Positions 41,336-50,875 of a DNA stretch of 64,000 nt are shown here, piece after piece; position 1 is the stretch's first letter, and each line of letters begins with the position of its first letter. This stretch comes from an uncultured Mycoplasmatota bacterium. GTDB lineage: Bacteria > Bacillota_I > Bacilli_A > RF39 > UBA660. The notes below the pieces were generated by a model that saw nothing but the letters and a program-made list of their open reading frames with translations, was not told the DNA's origin and did no database searches. A program made the translations under genes and the position numbers. The DNA lies in assembly GCA_947056845.1 (NCBI GenBank), contig CAMSCJ010000008.1:1-64000 (forward strand), written 5' to 3'.

Positions 41336-43399
41336 TTAGAATTTTTCTTTTATAATACTTTTACTACAAAAATAAGTTATTAAAAAATATCCTCCATAAA
41401 TAATAATTAAAAATATAGCGGTCATAACAATCGATGGTAGTAATTGTTCATTACCAAAAACTTCTAAAACTTTAACTGAAAAAATGATTCCAAAAATAGA
41501 ATGAATAATAGCAATAACAAGTGGGAACATAAAGAAAATAGCAATCTGTCTAAATAAAGCTTTATTTAATAATTTTTCATCAGTTCCAATTCGCCTTAAC
41601 ATTTTAAAGCGGTCTTTATTATCACTACTTTCAGATAATTCTTTTAAAGCTAAAATAGCTGTACTACTAATCATAAAAATAATTCCTAAATATAAGCCAA
41701 TAAACGTTACTAAGGCTCCTAAACCGGTGCTTGCTTCTAAAATATCAATTTTTGTATTACTACTTAATACCCCTATTCCTTGTTTGTTAGCCTTATTTAA
41801 ATATTCCATAATGTCTTCTTCCATCTTCAATCTTTTTTCTTTAGAAGAAGTATTATAATTAGCAATCAGCATATTATAAGTTTTATAATCATCATCAACA
41901 ATATGATCTGGGACAATAATCATTCCCGTATTTATATGTTGACTAGACATCTCAATAAAACCGTCTTGGCATTCAGGATATTTCGGTTTTAAATTATAAC
42001 CAAAAAGCGTAATTTTTTCAGCATTTTTTAAAGCGATATTACGAACATCAACCATCGATTTAAAATCAGCCACGATTAAATATTCGTCATCATTTAAAGA
42101 TAATTCTTTATTACCATAGATTTTAGCAACCTTATTATAATCACTTATAGTCATAATATCTTCTTTAGTATCATATTGTAAAAATTTATACTTTTCTCTA
42201 ACTTCATCTAACATAGTACCTAGCGTATGATTTAGTGTTAAATTAGGGGTTGCAAAAATATCAATTTCGACACTATCTTTAAAATAATCATTAATATTAA
42301 AATCAAACAAATTTAAAGTATCTATAACTCCTAATTTTAAATTTTTTAATTCTTCTTTAGAATAATTATTTGTATCGTTTTCATCTCTAGTAACTAACTT
42401 TGTAATTTGAATATCGGCAGGCGCTAATTTATTGACATTAGCTTGCATTGAATTTTTTAAAGTAAGTGAAGCCGATAAAACGCAAATCGTAATAAATAGC
42501 ATCAAACAAATAATTGTCATTGAGAAAACTGTGGTATTAATCTTACTACTTATTTGTCTTAAAATAAAACTATTTAGTCCTTTATAATATAATTTTTTTA
42601 TACTCATAACCATTTTTAAAATTAGGCCTGATAAAGACCAAAAGATAAAAAAGGTTGAAACACAGCCAATAATAATTGGTTTAAATATTTTATCAGCTGT
42701 ATCGAGATTTGCAAATCCCCCTGTTACAAAATAATAAGCATAAGCTAAAGATATACTTGAAATAATAAAGACAATTAAACATAGATAAGGATTTTTCATT
42801 TTAATTGTTTCGGATTTTTTACTACTATATAGTAAATCAATAAGCTTACATTTGCTAATATTAATCGTATTAAAAATCATAACAAAAAGATACATAATAG
42901 CAAAATAGATAATTGTTTTTAGACACGCACTACTTGAAAAAACAAACGTAAATTTTGTCATATTAGCATCAAACATATTAGCAACGATTAGACTCATAAA
43001 TTGTGATAAAACAACACCTAAAAATAAACCAACAATCAAAGATATAATACCAATAAATAATGTTTCAAAAAATAAAATTGTCGATATTTTTCTTTTACTC
43101 ATTCCTAATGTTAAATAAATACCAAACTCCTTATTTCGTCTTTTAATTAAAAATCGCGATGCATATATAATCAAAAAACCTAAAATAAAAGAAACAAAAA
43201 CACTAACACCTGATAACATATTCGTCATTAGTTTGATTATCTCTTTGGTATTTGATGTAACATCTAACATAACGGTTTGTGAATCAATAGCGTTAAAAAC
43301 ATAAAAGATGGAAATACCAAGAATAAGGGTAAAAAAATAGATGGCATAATCTTTAACACTTTTCTTAATATTTTTAAGCGATAAATTAGACAATTTCAT
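41336..43399 (-). CDS. BceB-type ABC transporter permease (FtsX family)
   Basis: The 687-aa permease has ten membrane helices and a large extracytoplasmic domain between about residues 315 and 540, the hallmark of BceB-type peptide sensors. The N-terminal segment (SLKNIKKSVKDYAIYFFTL) and FGIYLTLGMSKRKI loop are typical. It pairs with the ATPase encoded upstream; the genes overlap by 14 nt. BceAB transporters free cell-wall precursors from bacitracin or lantibiotics and signal to the kinase. Together with 43386-45914 it forms a complete BceRSAB-like module. Confidence 0.92.
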   Translation of the reverse strand: MKLSNLSLKNIKKSVKDYAIYFFTLILGISIFYVFNAIDSQTVMLDVTSNTKEIIKLMTNMLSGVSVFVSFILGFLIIYASRFLIKRRNKEFGIYLTLGMSKRKISTILFFETLFIGIISLIVGLFLGVVLSQFMSLIVANMFDANMTKFTFVFSSSACLKTIIYFAIMYLFVMIFNTINISKCKLIDLLYSSKKSETIKMKNPYLCLIVFIISSISLAYAYYFVTGGFANLDTADKIFKPIIIGCVSTFFIFWSLSGLILKMVMSIKKLYYKGLNSFILRQISSKINTTVFSMTIICLMLFITICVLSASLTLKNSMQANVNKLAPADIQITKLVTRDENDTNNYSKEELKNLKLGVIDTLNLFDFNINDYFKDSVEIDIFATPNLTLNHTLGTMLDEVREKYKFLQYDTKEDIMTISDYNKVAKIYGNKELSLNDDEYLIVADFKSMVDVRNIALKNAEKITLFGYNLKPKYPECQDGFIEMSSQHINTGMIIVPDHIVDDDYKTYNMLIANYNTSSKEKRLKMEEDIMEYLNKANKQGIGVLSSNTKIDILEASTGLGALVTFIGLYLGIIFMISSTAILALKELSESSDNKDRFKMLRRIGTDEKLLNKALFRQIAIFFMFPLVIAIIHSIFGIIFSVKVLEVFGNEQLLPSIVMTAIFLIIIYGGYFLITYFCSKSIIKEKF

Positions 43400-44153
43400 T
43401 TAAATCTCCACCAAGTAAAGTTACAACATCGATAATTTTATCAAAAAATTCTTTTCTTGAAGCATTACCCTTATGAATTTCATTAAAAATTTTACCATCT
43501 TTGATGAAGATTACCCGACTAGCATAGCTTGCCGTAAAAGCATCGTGTGTAACCATTAAAATAGTTGCCTTTGTCTGTTCATTTAAGTAGTTAAATCTTT
43601 CAAGTAACATTTTAGCCGACTTAGAATCAAGTGCTCCAGTTGGCTCATCGGCCAAAATTAATTTAGGATTAGTTATAATAGCTCTAGCTGAAGCAACACG
43701 TTGTTTTTGCCCACCACTTAATTGATATGGATATTTGTTTAAAATAGTCTGAATATCAAGTTTAGTAGCTACTTCCTTAATTAATTTTTCAATTTCTTTT
43801 GCACCAACATTTTGAATCGATAAAGCAAGCGCAATATTTTCACTTGCTGTAAGTGTATCTAAAAGATTAAAATCTTGAAATATAAAACCTAATTCCTCTC
43901 TCCTAAACTTATTTAAATCATTACCTTTTAACTTTGTAATGTCCATTTCTCCGACATAAATATGACCACTAGTGACACGATCAATTGTCGAAATTAAATT
44001 TAAAAGGGTTGTTTTGCCTGAACCACTTGAGCCCATAATCGCAACAAATTCGCCCTTATCAACTTCAAAGGAAATATTATCAATCGCTTTAGTTAATGAC
44101 GATTTATTTCCATAATATTTTTCAATTGAAGCTACTTTTAATATTTTTTCCAT
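43386..44153 (-). CDS. BceA-type ABC transporter ATP-binding protein
   Basis: The 255-aa protein has Walker [16 protein letters not shown] loop [12 protein letters not shown], signature [10 protein letters not shown], Walker [13 protein letters not shown] and switch VTHDA. These and the adjacent ten-helix permease mark it as the BceA subunit of an antimicrobial peptide detoxification system. The ATG at 44153 has an AAAGGAG site; upstream in-frame ATGs do not. A TNACA-N4-TGTNA element 72 nt upstream is a candidate BceR-like operator, so the ABC genes may be induced separately from the regulator genes. Confidence 0.93.
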   Translation of the reverse strand: MEKILKVASIEKYYGNKSSLTKAIDNISFEVDKGEFVAIMGSSGSGKTTLLNLISTIDRVTSGHIYVGEMDITKLKGNDLNKFRREELGFIFQDFNLLDTLTASENIALALSIQNVGAKEIEKLIKEVATKLDIQTILNKYPYQLSGGQKQRVASARAIITNPKLILADEPTGALDSKSAKMLLERFNYLNEQTKATILMVTHDAFTASYASRVIFIKDGKIFNEIHKGNASRKEFFDKIIDVVTLLGGDLNEIV

Positions 44154-44217
44154 ATTTTTTTCTCCTTTCAACATTATCATAAAAGAAAAAAAACAATTTG
44201 TCGTTCGTTTAATATAT

Positions 44218-44243
44218 CAAAACCTTACAAATTTGTAAGGTTT
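44218..44243 (-). promoter_or_regulatory. palindrome after the kinase gene: candidate BceR-like operator and/or terminator
   Basis: A perfect palindrome AACCTTACAAATTTGTAAGGTT at about 44221-44242 contains TTACA-AATT-TGTAA (44225-44238). This fits the TNACA-N4-TGTNA element described for BceR-type regulators, and it lies ahead of the bceA-like gene. It could also form a weak terminator for the kinase gene (followed by TTTGAT). Confidence 0.6.
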
Positions 44244-45255
44244 AAACCAGATAAAAATTATTTTTAGCAATAACTATATATATCTTGGTATATTTATCTA
44301 CCTTTGATTCAGCATATATTTTATGTCCTAATTTTTCACATAGGTTTTTACATATATTTAACCCCATACCGGTTGATTTAGTTTTAATTCGCCCATTATA
44401 ACCCGTAAATGTTTTTTCAAATATTTTTGGTAAATCAGTACTTGGGATACCAATGCCATTATCTTCAATCATAATAGTTGTTTTGTCTTTTTCTTCTACT
44501 GCCTCTATTTTAATAATAGAATCATTTATATTTCTTTTATATTTAATACTATTATTAATAATTTGATTAATAATATATTCTAACCATTTAGAATCCGTAA
44601 ATACTTCATAATTAACATTTTCAACCTTTAAAGTAATATTGTTTGTTAAAAGATCATCTTTATTTTTTAAAGCGACATTATTGATAACTTTTTTTAAAGA
44701 AACTTTATTAATAAGGTAGTCTTTTTCGGCATTTTCACTACGAACATAATATAAAACTTGCTCAACATAATTTTCAATTTTTTTTAATTGTTCACTTGTT
44801 TTTTTATCAAACTTATCCTTATGATTATGAGCCATTAAACTTAATGACGATATGGGAATTTTAACTTCGTGAATCCATATTTCAATATACTCCTTAAAGT
44901 CTGCCATTTGTCTTTCAAGCATTTTAATAAATTCATTCATCGATTTATTAATTTCATATAATGCTTGATATAAAATTTCACCATCATAAAAATTAGGTTT
45001 ATTAATCGTTTCTAAAACTAGATAGGCTTTATCTAAAGCTTCAATGTTATTTAAAAGATTAGTGTAAAAACTTTTTTTCTTATAGTATTCGGTGGTTAAG
45101 ATAATAACTAAAAATAAAAATAATAAAATAGAAGATACTAAAGTAACTTGTATATTAATTTTAAAGGCCATAAACATAAGTATTAAAATAAAATAAATTA
45201 TTGAAAAGGTAATGATGACATATAATTTATCTTTCAAGTATTTCTTAATGTTCAT
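44242..45255 (-). CDS. BceS-type sensor histidine kinase
   Basis: The 337-aa protein has two N-terminal helices with an almost absent loop (intramembrane-sensing kinase). The H box is EIWIHEVKIPISSLSLM, the N box is IINQIINNSIKYK and the G boxes are DNGIGIPSTDL and STGMGLNICKNL. These features define BceS-like kinases, which are informed by their ABC transporter rather than by binding ligand. Its ATG overlaps the regulator stop (ATGA). The partner transporter follows directly. Confidence 0.92.
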   Translation of the reverse strand: MNIKKYLKDKLYVIITFSIIYFILILMFMAFKINIQVTLVSSILLFLFLVIILTTEYYKKKSFYTNLLNNIEALDKAYLVLETINKPNFYDGEILYQALYEINKSMNEFIKMLERQMADFKEYIEIWIHEVKIPISSLSLMAHNHKDKFDKKTSEQLKKIENYVEQVLYYVRSENAEKDYLINKVSLKKVINNVALKNKDDLLTNNITLKVENVNYEVFTDSKWLEYIINQIINNSIKYKRNINDSIIKIEAVEEKDKTTIMIEDNGIGIPSTDLPKIFEKTFTGYNGRIKTKSTGMGLNICKNLCEKLGHKIYAESKVDKYTKIYIVIAKNNFYLV

Positions 45256-45914
45256 AATAATATATAACCTATACCTTTCCTTGTTTGAATAGCATCATCA
45301 TAACCAATATCTTTTAATTTAGTTCTTAATCTACTTATATTAACAGTTAGTGCATTATCATTAACATATTCATTGTTATTCCATAAATCCGTCATTAATT
45401 CATCACGTGATACAATTTTGTTTTGATGATTTAAAAGGTAATTAAAAATAATCATTTCATTCTTTGTTAAGATAATTTCTTTATGATCTTTTTTTATGAT
45501 TCCCTTCTGCATATTGATAACTAAATCTTTATAGTTAATAACATCACTATTAGTTGTGGTTCGCTTTAAAACAGCGAAAATTCTAAGCAGTAAAATATTA
45601 GGATTATAAGGTTTTGTTATATAATCATCAGCCCCATAACTCATTGATAAAACTTCGTCGGTTTCCGAATTTTTACTTGTAACCATAATAACAGGTATAT
45701 TAGAACTTTTTCTTAAATCACGTAATAATAATTCGCCATTCATATAGGGAATATTAATATCTAGTAAAATTAAATCGGGATTAAGTTTTAAAATTTCTGT
45801 TTTAGCATCTTTAAAATTTTTTAAGATTAATGGTATATAGCCAGAATTTTCAAGTAAAGCCGATAATTCATTACAAATAATTTCTTCATCCTCGATTATT
45901 AGTATTTTTTGCAT
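45252..45914 (-). CDS. BceR-type OmpR-family response regulator
   Basis: The 220-aa protein has a receiver domain with Asp in PDLILLDINIPYMNG, VTSK and ITKPYNPN, and a C-terminal winged helix ending LKDIGYDDAIQTRKGIGYIL. The start at 45914 has a weak GGTGATG site; a longer frame to 45986 has none. It is the first gene of the regulator-kinase pair ahead of the BceAB-like transporter. It should bind the palindrome at 44225-44238 to induce the transporter. Confidence 0.92.
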   Translation of the reverse strand: MQKILIIEDEEIICNELSALLENSGYIPLILKNFKDAKTEILKLNPDLILLDINIPYMNGELLLRDLRKSSNIPVIMVTSKNSETDEVLSMSYGADDYITKPYNPNILLLRIFAVLKRTTTNSDVINYKDLVINMQKGIIKKDHKEIILTKNEMIIFNYLLNHQNKIVSRDELMTDLWNNNEYVNDNALTVNISRLRTKLKDIGYDDAIQTRKGIGYILL

Positions 45915-46020
45915 ATCATCACCACTGATATTATTATAGCATTTTTTATAATTATTTAATCTTACAAAATTGAAAGAAAAAAACAAATCAATTATCTAAT
46001 TTGTCTTATAAAATATCATT

Positions 46021-46557
46021 TTATCGATACCATTTAGTTAATGATTTAACATTATGTCTATTTTTTTCGTGGACTAATTCATTCGCATAACCTAATGTAA
46101 TGCAAGCCATTAAATGCTCATCTTCTTTATCTAATAATTGCTCTATTTCTTTTTCAATACAAGATGTAGCTCTAATCCATAAACTTGATAAACCTAGTTC
46201 TGTTGCACTAAGAAGCATATTTTCGATACAAGCGCCAATCGACTGAATAATAGAAATAGATTCATCATTTACAATCTTATTGAAAACACATATTAAAGTA
46301 GGCGCCTCTTTGATTGCATTCGCTGTTTTAATAAATGCCTTATTACTTTGTTCATTGCCCTTATCATTTAGCATACTAGCAATTTTATTTTTTAATTCGA
46401 TGTTTTTAATAACGGCGAAGGTCCACGGTTGTCTATTATTAGTTGAAGGAGCTAAAACGGCATCATTTAATATTTTTTCAATATCTTCATCTTTTACTTC
46501 TAACTGTTTATAGCTTTGGCAACTAAATCTTAAATTAAATAATTTAGTTATATTCAT
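46021..46557 (-). CDS. Nitroreductase-family protein
   Basis: This 178-aa FMN-dependent oxidoreductase of the nitroreductase fold has RFSCQSYKQLEVKDEDIEKIL near the N-terminus and APSTNNRQPWTFAVI as the FMN-binding loop. It also has IIQSIGACIENMLLSATELGLSSLWI and the C-terminal NRHNVKSLTKW. The substrate may be quinones or nitro compounds. AAGGGAAG precedes the ATG. It is a single gene, located upstream of the Bce-like module but with a gap of over 100 nt. Confidence 0.92.
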   Translation of the reverse strand: MNITKLFNLRFSCQSYKQLEVKDEDIEKILNDAVLAPSTNNRQPWTFAVIKNIELKNKIASMLNDKGNEQSNKAFIKTANAIKEAPTLICVFNKIVNDESISIIQSIGACIENMLLSATELGLSSLWIRATSCIEKEIEQLLDKEDEHLMACITLGYANELVHEKNRHNVKSLTKWYR

Positions 46558-46617
46558 AAATACTTCCCTTTCACAATAAATAATTTCTATTTAGTTAAGT
46601 ATACTATAAATAAAGCA

Positions 46618-46646
46618 TAAAAAAAAGAAAATTATATTAAATTTTC
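46618..46646 (-). terminator. intrinsic terminator overlapping the end of the 46637 gene
   Basis: Stem GAAAATT/AATTTTC and eight T on the minus strand. It overlaps the last codons of the gene. Confidence 0.75.
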
Positions 46647-47329
46647 CTAAATTTTTTGGCAATTATTGTATCGTCAAATAATTCATTATCTATTAAATAA
46701 TCTCTATGATAAATAGCTAGTCTAGTAGTATCAACTGACACACCATTTAATGCTTCATATTTTAATTTAATTAAAGATAAATATTTATTCAAAATCTTTT
46801 TATACTCATCTTTTGTCATTTTTAATTCGCTATCATTATAAACTTTAAAATCTTTACGATGTGATTGGATATAATCATTATTTTCTATTTCCTTAGGTGT
46901 TTTATTAGATAAGCACGCAATTAAATCTAAATTAGTACATAGTGAAAACTCGCCATTTTTTCTTAATACATTATAATAGTCAACAAATGTATCTAAACTA
47001 AATGATTCTGCTGTTAAAGAATTTAGAAATAATTTATATATTGCTGGATATCTTTTATAACGATAATGATACAAATTAGGTTCACCAAATTTACCTTCTT
47101 CAGAAATTTTTTCCTTTTCAATTTCATCTATAACCGAAAAATCCTGTAATGTATTCATATCATTAGCTGTACCATAAGCTCTATATTTTTGTTGATACTG
47201 AAGTTTAATATTGTCTAAAAATTGTTGCATTTTCTCTTCATCATAATAAACTCGATAATTTTGATAAGATGACCCAGTAGTCCCATCTCTATATTTTTTT
47301 TCAACTAAAATTGTAAATAAGCTATTCAT
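46637..47329 (-). CDS. Unknown soluble protein, 230 aa
   Basis: I do not recognise this protein. It starts MNSLFTILVEKKYRDGTTG and has several tyrosine-rich stretches (NYRVYYDEEKMQQFL, NLYHYRYKRYPAIYKL). It ends with a helical segment, YKKILNKYLSLIKLKYEALN, and no catalytic motif. There is no signal peptide or membrane helix. GGGGGA stands before the ATG. It is followed by its own terminator and preceded by another unknown gene with its own terminator, so each seems independently transcribed. Confidence 0.6.
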   Translation of the reverse strand: MNSLFTILVEKKYRDGTTGSSYQNYRVYYDEEKMQQFLDNIKLQYQQKYRAYGTANDMNTLQDFSVIDEIEKEKISEEGKFGEPNLYHYRYKRYPAIYKLFLNSLTAESFSLDTFVDYYNVLRKNGEFSLCTNLDLIACLSNKTPKEIENNDYIQSHRKDFKVYNDSELKMTKDEYKKILNKYLSLIKLKYEALNGVSVDTTRLAIYHRDYLIDNELFDDTIIAKKFRKI

Positions 47330-47423
47330 AACTAAAATTCCCCCTTTTATATTTGATTTTCATATATTAACATTATTTATATAATTTGTCAAATAAAAAA
47401 GGTAGTTTTTAATATTTTCTAAT

Positions 47424-47447
47424 AAAAAAACTAGAGATTATCTAGTT
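47424..47447 (-). terminator. intrinsic terminator after the 47480 gene
   Basis: Stem AACTAGA/TCTAGTT with a TAATC loop and T5 on the minus strand, 33 nt after the stop. Confidence 0.8.
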
Positions 47448-47479
47448 AATTGGTTAAAAATATTATAAAACATTGCCAT

Positions 47480-48652
47480 TTAATTTTTCAAAAATCTATA
47501 CCACTCATCATACGGTACATTCTTTTTAATTAATTTCAATTCGTGTTCGCATTCACGATCAGTACTTGTTGTTATAAAGTCATTGGGATTTACCCATCTA
47601 AATTCGCCTTTATCGCATATCAATTTAGGCAATTGAATAATATCATATCCTAATAAAATTAAATTATAAAATTCCTCATATATATTTGATTTAGTTGTTG
47701 TAATTGTTTTTCTTTGTTGTGTTTCAATTTTATCTAAACCAATTAATTGAACTAATAAATCGATTGAAGCCTTCTTAAACATAGAATCCCAATAGTCATT
47801 TTTAATAGCAAATTTAAATTGTCGGTCTAATCCAAAGGTATCATTTTTTTTAGTCTCATCAAAATTATGATATACATTAAATTTTACTAATAGATTATAC
47901 ACTAATTTTTCCATATCATCAGTTTCTTTAGCCAAATTATAAAGAGATGTATATATTTCTAATTTTGTTTCTAAAATATTATTAATTATATTCATAGTAT
48001 CAATATTATAAATACCATTCATATTAAGTGGGTAATCTAGTTTTGTAAATATATTAGCGTTTGTATTAATCCACTTTCTTACATCATAACCAGTTAAACT
48101 ATTAGAGTCTTTATAGGGTTTAAAACGTCGTTTCATTCGTGAATAAAAAAGGTGAAGATGTTCTTTAGCAGATGGTTGATAATAAATAGACTTCATCTCG
48201 CTTATTTTTGCTATTTTAGAATAGTATTCATCAAATATTTCTGCTTCTGATGGTTTATAATAATCTTTAGATAAATGATATTTTTTTTCTAATTCCTCTC
48301 TTAGATAATCATATTCTTGATATGCTTGTAGCGCTTCAATACTTTCAAAATATATTTGATTTTTATATATATAAAATTCTAATATATAAGGACCATTTAA
48401 GGATGGAAAATCTCTAAAACCACTAGGATTATTAGAATTAATAATATCTAAAGCTTTACTTACATCATTTGTTAAATCACATTCATAATGTGTAAACCCA
48501 CCATAATAAATATTTTTGTGTAAATTTATATATCTAGGATATATAGTAGTATATAATGGCTTTAGACCTAATTGTTTTAAATTTTCCTCATCAGAATTTA
48601 CTAAATTAATCGTTTTATAATTATTAACAAAATCTATATAATCTTTTAACAT
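47480..48652 (-). CDS. Unknown soluble protein, 390 aa
   Basis: The function is not recognised. The protein contains GLKPLYTTIYPRYINLHKNI and GGFTHYECDLTNDV near the N-terminus and HLHLFYSRMKRRFKPYKD in the middle. A long helical C-terminal half includes DDMEKLVYNLLVKFNVYHNF and ends DEWYRFLKN. It has no membrane segment, P-loop or clear nuclease motif. AGGTGA precedes the ATG at 48652. A degenerate HAD-like gene lies upstream. Confidence 0.6.
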   Translation of the reverse strand: MLKDYIDFVNNYKTINLVNSDEENLKQLGLKPLYTTIYPRYINLHKNIYYGGFTHYECDLTNDVSKALDIINSNNPSGFRDFPSLNGPYILEFYIYKNQIYFESIEALQAYQEYDYLREELEKKYHLSKDYYKPSEAEIFDEYYSKIAKISEMKSIYYQPSAKEHLHLFYSRMKRRFKPYKDSNSLTGYDVRKWINTNANIFTKLDYPLNMNGIYNIDTMNIINNILETKLEIYTSLYNLAKETDDMEKLVYNLLVKFNVYHNFDETKKNDTFGLDRQFKFAIKNDYWDSMFKKASIDLLVQLIGLDKIETQQRKTITTTKSNIYEEFYNLILLGYDIIQLPKLICDKGEFRWVNPNDFITTSTDRECEHELKLIKKNVPYDEWYRFLKN

Positions 48653-48727
48653 ATTTTCACCTATAAACTTTATAAATTATAAAATATTATAGCAAATTGT
48701 AAAAAATAAATCTACTACTAAAATATT

Positions 48728-49582
48728 TTATAATCTTTTTAAAATTTTAGCTAAAGAATTTTTTTCGTTATTATCCTTATAATGCGTAATATCACCTATA
48801 CAATAAGAAGCATTATAGTATTGTTTTAATATGATATCGTCGGTGAATTCACTTAAAATAATTACTGAATTATCAATATCAATATTATATTTTTCTGAAA
48901 TGTATTTTAAAGCAACTAATTTATTAATATTCTTTTGATAAAAACAAGGTTTATCATTTAATCTATAACCGATAATTTCAGGGAAATGATGTTCTATAAT
49001 AGAAATAATATTATTATCATCTTCTAAGCCACGACTACTACATTGCATTCCATATATTCTATCATTAATTTTATCGACAGCAATTTGTGGCGTAAAAAAT
49101 TTATATACATCTTCATAACCAGAAGAACAATTATTAAAAAAAGCATTTTGCATTAATGATAAACGTTCACTATAAGAACGGTAACCATTTCCTCTAAAAA
49201 CATTAATCATTTCATTAAGTAATTCTCTATTTATAAAGCTTCCTTGATAAATTAAGTCATCATTATTATCAAAAGCAGCAATACCATTACCAAAAATAGT
49301 AAAATCAGCTCTAATATTATAATTTTCTTTTAAATCACCATCATTAAAAATAGTTATATCAACACCATTATTTTTTAAATCACAACCACCTAAATATTGA
49401 TACATAGTTTTGTTTTCATTATTAATATATACACCAATTTTTCGCATACATTCTTCAGGTCGGTTTGACATCAAAATTATTTTATATTCAGGTTGTAGTT
49501 TTTTTAAATAAGAAATTCCCTCTTTGGCATCTAAATAATTTAAACCTAAAAAAGAAGTATCACTTAAAATAATTGTTTTCAT
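48728..49582 (-). CDS. HAD-superfamily-like protein with altered catalytic motif
   Basis: The 284-aa protein has the layout of Cof-type HAD phosphatases: an N-terminal strand (IILSDTSFLG), a motif-2-like strand YKIILMSNRPEE, then NINKLVALKYISEKYNIDI with IILSEFTDDIILKQYYNASYCIGD. These resemble the K..ALK.L...GI......GD..ND..M tail. The canonical DxDGT nucleophile motif is missing (SDTSF), and GD..ND reads SEFTDD, so catalysis may be lost or changed. GGAGGG precedes the ATG. It is followed by other unknown genes; the role is unknown. Confidence 0.55.
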   Translation of the reverse strand: MKTIILSDTSFLGLNYLDAKEGISYLKKLQPEYKIILMSNRPEECMRKIGVYINNENKTMYQYLGGCDLKNNGVDITIFNDGDLKENYNIRADFTIFGNGIAAFDNNDDLIYQGSFINRELLNEMINVFRGNGYRSYSERLSLMQNAFFNNCSSGYEDVYKFFTPQIAVDKINDRIYGMQCSSRGLEDDNNIISIIEHHFPEIIGYRLNDKPCFYQKNINKLVALKYISEKYNIDIDNSVIILSEFTDDIILKQYYNASYCIGDITHYKDNNEKNSLAKILKRL

Positions 49583-49620
49583 TTAATCCCTCCAATTTTT
49601 ATTTATCATATACAACAATT

Positions 49621-50037
49621 TTAATTTGTAAAATGTATTTTTATAAGAATATTCCCTTTACTATCAATATACTCTAATTCATAATCATATAGCTTGTTAT
49701 AGCAATCAATTTCATTTTCATATATCTGTTTTATATTTTTATCTTTTCCTTCAAATACTTGCCATTCTTTAAAATCAGGTAATGGAATTTCGATATATTC
49801 AGCATTAAAATTTGTCTTTGAAAAATCAATTGATTTTAATTTATCTAATGTTTCTTTGTCATCAATAACGCCTAAGGCATAATCAAAATATAGGTAATCA
49901 TCTGTCCAATTCATACCTAATCCAATTATTTTTTCTTTAGCAATATATGAAGTAAATAAATTCCAATATTGATCAATGATTTTTACTTGTTCCCAATCAA
50001 TACACCTAATTTTAATTTTATATCCCTTATATATCAT
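49621..50037 (-). CDS. Small GyrI-like/effector-binding-like protein
   Basis: The 138-aa protein has alternating strands (KGYKIKIRCIDWEQV, DDYLYFDYALGVIDD, AEYIEIPLPDFKEWQVFEGK). It ends with LYDYELEYIDSKGNILIKIHF. The pattern resembles the AraC-type effector-binding/GyrI-like fold, in which the second half repeats the first. There is no DNA-binding domain. GGAGTC precedes the ATG. The GrpB-like gene ends 26 nt upstream, so the two are probably cotranscribed. Confidence 0.5.
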   Translation of the reverse strand: MIYKGYKIKIRCIDWEQVKIIDQYWNLFTSYIAKEKIIGLGMNWTDDYLYFDYALGVIDDKETLDKLKSIDFSKTNFNAEYIEIPLPDFKEWQVFEGKDKNIKQIYENEIDCYNKLYDYELEYIDSKGNILIKIHFTN

Positions 50038-50063
50038 ATTTTTATAGACTCCTTTAAATTTAT

Positions 50064-50618
50064 TTAATATCTATCTTTATATTTAGGACGTGCCAATGTG
50101 ATTATCTTATTAACAAAGTCAGTTTTTCCCAATGTATATAAATCTCTATTTGGTTTATATTTATTAAATAGATCTTGTTTTAATTTTTCATATTCTTTGG
50201 CTAATTCAAAATTATCATTTAAATAATCTCTAAAATATAATTCACTACAATCACCATATTTTCTGATATGAATATGAAATACATTGGAAGCATAACCATT
50301 TATTGTATAACCTTTATTAAAAGATATTTTGTTAGAAGTTTCATTCATCATTATATAATTATTTTCAAGTAAAATATTCTTTATAGTTTGAAAATCTTTA
50401 TAATCTACTTCTATTAAAATATCAACTATAGGCTTGGTTTTTATATTTTTTATAGATGTACTACCAATATGGCTAATTCTTTTAATGTAGTTTTTTAATA
50501 ATGTCTCTAAATGATTTTTTTCATTTAAATATTGTATTTCAAATTTTATATCATAATCAACAAAAGTAATCGGAAATAATTCCCATAATTCTTCTAAAGT
50601 TAAATCATTTAAATTCAT
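50064..50618 (-). CDS. GrpB/UPF0157-family nucleotidyltransferase-like protein
   Basis: The 184-aa protein belongs to the GrpB (UPF0157) group of the nucleotidyltransferase fold. The key stretch is ISHIGSTSIKNIKTKPIVDILIEV, with GSTS and the two-Asp strand. FHIHIRKYG and YFRDYLNDNFELAKEYEKLK follow as usual. In other bacteria the domain can be fused to kinases; its substrate is unknown. The start at 50618 has a GGGATG site. Confidence 0.85.
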   Translation of the reverse strand: MNLNDLTLEELWELFPITFVDYDIKFEIQYLNEKNHLETLLKNYIKRISHIGSTSIKNIKTKPIVDILIEVDYKDFQTIKNILLENNYIMMNETSNKISFNKGYTINGYASNVFHIHIRKYGDCSELYFRDYLNDNFELAKEYEKLKQDLFNKYKPNRDLYTLGKTDFVNKIITLARPKYKDRY

Positions 50619-50875
50619 TATTACATCCCACTTTCAAATTACTATATTTTGTTCTAATTATATAAATATTATAACATAAAGAATAAATCCTTTATAGCAG
50701 AACATTATTAAAAAACTCATTTTTATCAAATTATTTATTTTTCAATCTTGCTTTAAAATATAATAAAAAATTAGATATTTTTTATTAATTATTCATTTAA
50801 ACAATAAAGATTAAAACAAATTTTTATATTTCATTTAACGATACAATACACCTTATTATAATTTAACCACTATTT

